Origin: an uncultured Clostridia bacterium
GTDB taxonomy: Bacteria; Bacillota_A; Clostridia; Christensenellales; Aristaeellaceae
NCBI GenBank assembly: GCA_947166205.1
Contig: CAMVDI010000074.1
Location: forward strand, 1-8,453
Length of the DNA stretch: 8,453 nucleotides
Direction: 5' to 3'
The position numbers were made by a program, and so were the translations under genes. Under the pieces are notes generated by a model that ran no database searches, was not told where the DNA came from, and worked only from the letters and a program-made list of their open reading frames with translations. This document shows positions 6,959 through 8,453 of this stretch, one piece after another (within the stretch, counting starts at the first letter, position 1; each line of letters begins with the position of its first letter).

Positions 6959-8293
6959 TCAGTAGCTCGCCGCGATATCGTTGGTGGATTCCACGAAATC
7001 AGCACCCAGTTCCTCCGCGGTCCGCTCCGGCGCCTTCAGCAGCGCGTCGTCAGACAGCCGCTTCAGCACGTCCGCGTTGACGGTGCCCACATAGCTGGGC
7101 AGCGGGGGGAAGATGGGGGAGCTGTTCTCCGCCACGACGGCCAGGTAATCCACAGCCGTTCCGTAGGAAGGATCGATCTCGTTGATGACGGCCGCGATCT
7201 CGGCAGCCACAGAGCTGTTGGCGGGCACGCCGCGCTCGGCCTTCAGCTTGATGTTGGCCTGGGGATCGTTGATCAGGTAGTTCAGCACGGCCACCGCCAG
7301 ATCGGGGTTCTTGGAGTCGGTGGTCACGGAGAAGAACTGACCGGGCTTCATGTAGTTGGACTTCACCGGATCGGCGCTCGGCCAGGAGCAGATGCCCAGC
7401 TCGATTCCGTCGGCCGTGGCGGCATCCTGGAAAGCGTGAATCTGGTTGGAGAAGGCGATGGAGCACCAGGTCCGCACGTCGGGCGTGGCGCCGAACACCA
7501 TGGGGCTGTTGGCGATGTCATCCACGTTCACGTTGGCGATCCTGTCGGTATCGAACATCCAGCCTTCCGCCACGCCGTCCATCATGGTCTTGTAATAGCC
7601 GGCAGCCTCTTCGGCGGTCAGGGAAGTGCCTTCCTTTTCGAACAGCGCCTGATGGCCCAGTCCGCGGGCATAATAGGTGATGGAGTTCTCGGAGTTGCCC
7701 TGTCCGAAGATCACGCCGATGCCTTCCTTTTCGTAGATCTCCCGGGAGATTTCCACGAACTTTTCCCAGGTCAGGTTGGTCGGAACTTCGATGCCCAGCT
7801 TGTCCGTCAGGGTCTTGTTGTACAGCATGGCGGGGGCGTTCACGCCGGCGCAGATCGCGTACAGGCCGTCGCCCACCTTGCCGGTGGCCAGAATGTTCTC
7901 CGGAATGCCGCTCACATCCAGGGCGCCGCTTTCCACATAGGGGGTCAGATCCAGCAGATCGCCGGCCTCAACCCACTGCTCCAGATAGGCGTAGTCCTGC
8001 TGCATCAGATCGGGCAGGGCGTTATCGGAGGCGTAGGTGGTCATCAGGGCCCAGTAGTTGGTCCAGTTCTGGGCGTTGGGGTTGAACGTCACGTTCGGAT
8101 AGTTCTCCGTGAAAAGATTCAGGGCGTCCAGCGTCGCGGCGTCGCGAACCTGGTTGCCCCACCAGCCAAAGCCAAGAACCACGTCGCCGGCGCCGGCCAC
8201 GTCAAAGGTTCCGACCTTCAGCCCTTCGCCGAAGGCGGAAGCCATGCCCAGCATCAGCGCGAGCGCGAGAAACAAAGCTACGATTTTCTTCAT
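6959..8293 (-). CDS. Extracellular sugar-binding protein of ABC importer (SBP family 1)
   Basis: This 444-residue protein captures a carbohydrate outside the membrane and delivers it to the two permeases encoded downstream. Residues 1-20 form a classical signal peptide: KK, a Leu/Ala-rich core, then A-S-A with probable cleavage before Phe21. There is no lipobox cysteine, and the only cysteines are deep in the mature protein (148, 277, 302). Family features include GFGWWGNQVRDAATLDALNLF (41-61), the ALPDLMQQD hinge block (92-100), YAICAGVNAPAMLYNK (145-160) and the late RGVPANSSV motif (354-362). Aromatic-rich segments (W44, W45, W77, Y80, W81) could stack on sugar rings. The ATG at 8291-8293 has a near-perfect AAGGAGGT nine bases upstream. 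It is the first gene of the operon, behind a near-consensus promoter with a dyad at the start site. The sugar is unknown; oligosaccharides are likely for this family. Confidence 0.95.
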   Translation of the reverse strand: MKKIVALFLALALMLGMASAFGEGLKVGTFDVAGAGDVVLGFGWWGNQVRDAATLDALNLFTENYPNVTFNPNAQNWTNYWALMTTYASDNALPDLMQQDYAYLEQWVEAGDLLDLTPYVESGALDVSGIPENILATGKVGDGLYAICAGVNAPAMLYNKTLTDKLGIEVPTNLTWEKFVEISREIYEKEGIGVIFGQGNSENSITYYARGLGHQALFEKEGTSLTAEEAAGYYKTMMDGVAEGWMFDTDRIANVNVDDIANSPMVFGATPDVRTWCSIAFSNQIHAFQDAATADGIELGICSWPSADPVKSNYMKPGQFFSVTTDSKNPDLAVAVLNYLINDPQANIKLKAERGVPANSSVAAEIAAVINEIDPSYGTAVDYLAVVAENSSPIFPPLPSYVGTVNADVLKRLSDDALLKAPERTAEELGADFVESTNDIAASY

Positions 8294-8319
8294 ACCGGAA
8301 AGACCTCCTTCTGTTGTTT

Positions 8320-8337
8320 ACGACACATATTTGTCGT
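8320..8337. promoter_or_regulatory. Predicted operator: 18-bp dyad at the importer transcription start
   Basis: ACGACA-C-ATAT-T-TGTCGT pairs at eight of nine positions around its centre. It begins seven bases downstream of the -10 box, so it covers about +1 to +18 of the importer mRNA, a usual place for a repressor. A further half-site-like ACGACGTGA (minus strand, 8351-8359) lies inside the promoter spacer, 22 bases from the matching half. It lacks the central CG of most LacI-type operators. The regulator is not in the window. Confidence 0.6.
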
Positions 8338-8344
8338 TTTTCTT

Positions 8345-8373
8345 TTTATATCACGTCGTTTTTTACATGTCAA
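8345..8373 (-). promoter_or_regulatory. Near-consensus promoter of the sugar importer operon
   Basis: On the minus strand TTGACA (8368-8373), exactly 17 bases, then TATAAA (8345-8350). A transcription start near 8338 gives a leader of about 45 bases before the binding-protein ATG. The promoter is strong on its own, which fits control by a repressor rather than dependence on an activator. Confidence 0.85.
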
Positions 8374-8396
8374 GATGCCGGAAGCATTTTCCACAC

Positions 8397-8419
8397 CGGA
8401 CCGGGCCGGCCCGGATCCG
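8397..8419. repeat. GC-rich perfect palindrome upstream of the importer promoter
   Basis: CCGGGCCGGCCCGG (8401-8414) is a perfect 14-bp palindrome, and CGGA/TCCG flanks extend the pairing with one unpaired base. It lies 24 bases upstream of the -35 box. Neither strand has a T-run after it, so it is not an intrinsic terminator. It could be a protein-binding site, a processed-RNA structure of an upstream transcript, or a chance product of GC-rich DNA. Confidence 0.4.
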
Positions 8420-8433
8420 CCGCCCCAGGCCGC

Positions 8434-8453
8434 AAACAAAAGCGCCCGACCGT
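8434..8453 (-). terminator. Possible truncated terminator of an upstream minus-strand gene
   Basis: On the minus strand the window edge reads ACGGTCGGGCGC followed by TTTTGTTT, the look of the descending arm and U-tract of an intrinsic terminator whose first arm lies past the right edge. On the plus strand the same bases start with an A-rich tract followed by a GC arm, so a terminator serving the other direction is also possible. It cannot be confirmed without the missing sequence. Confidence 0.35.

Overview
The window looks like GC-rich chromosomal DNA from a bacterium, most plausibly a member of Bacillota/Clostridia such as an uncultured gut or rumen lineage. The reasons are strong AGGAGG-type ribosome binding sites, canonical TTGACA/TATAAA-like promoters, a three-gene CUT1 sugar importer without its own ATPase, and TsaD and UvrA sequences of general bacterial type. 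The taxonomic placement is an inference. There are no tRNA or rRNA genes, insertion sequences, CRISPR arrays or phage genes, and codon style looks even across the window.

Left part (1-4003, minus strand): a probable four-gene unit reading right to left. It begins at an extended -10 promoter near 3970 and encodes a cytoplasmic alpha/beta-hydrolase esterase, TsaD (tRNA t6A37 modification), a small GtrA-family membrane protein, and UvrA (nucleotide excision repair), which runs off the left edge after 458 codons. Gaps are 20, 37 and 59 bases, with no terminator seen between the genes. Apart from co-transcription, the functions do not form an obvious pathway.

Middle (4004-5088): a single plus-strand gene for a xylose-isomerase-like TIM-barrel sugar (phosphate) isomerase/epimerase. 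It has its own TTGACA-like/N17/TATCAT promoter, divergent from the esterase unit, and ends in a strong rho-independent terminator whose A-tract/T-tract symmetry should let it serve the convergent transporter operon too.

Right part (5089-8453, minus strand): a carbohydrate ABC importer operon in the order solute-binding protein, MalF-like permease, MalG-like permease. It is driven by a near-consensus promoter (TTGACA, 17 bases, TATAAA) with an 18-bp dyad at the transcription start, probably the operator of a local regulator not in this window. A 10-bp perfect hairpin between the binding-protein gene and the first permease gene probably sets the high binding-protein to permease ratio. No ATPase, glycoside hydrolase or regulator lies in the window, so the substrate cannot be named.

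No convincing new biological system was found. The observations most worth checking are the operator-like dyad, the absence of a lipobox cysteine in the binding protein, and the intercistronic hairpin.
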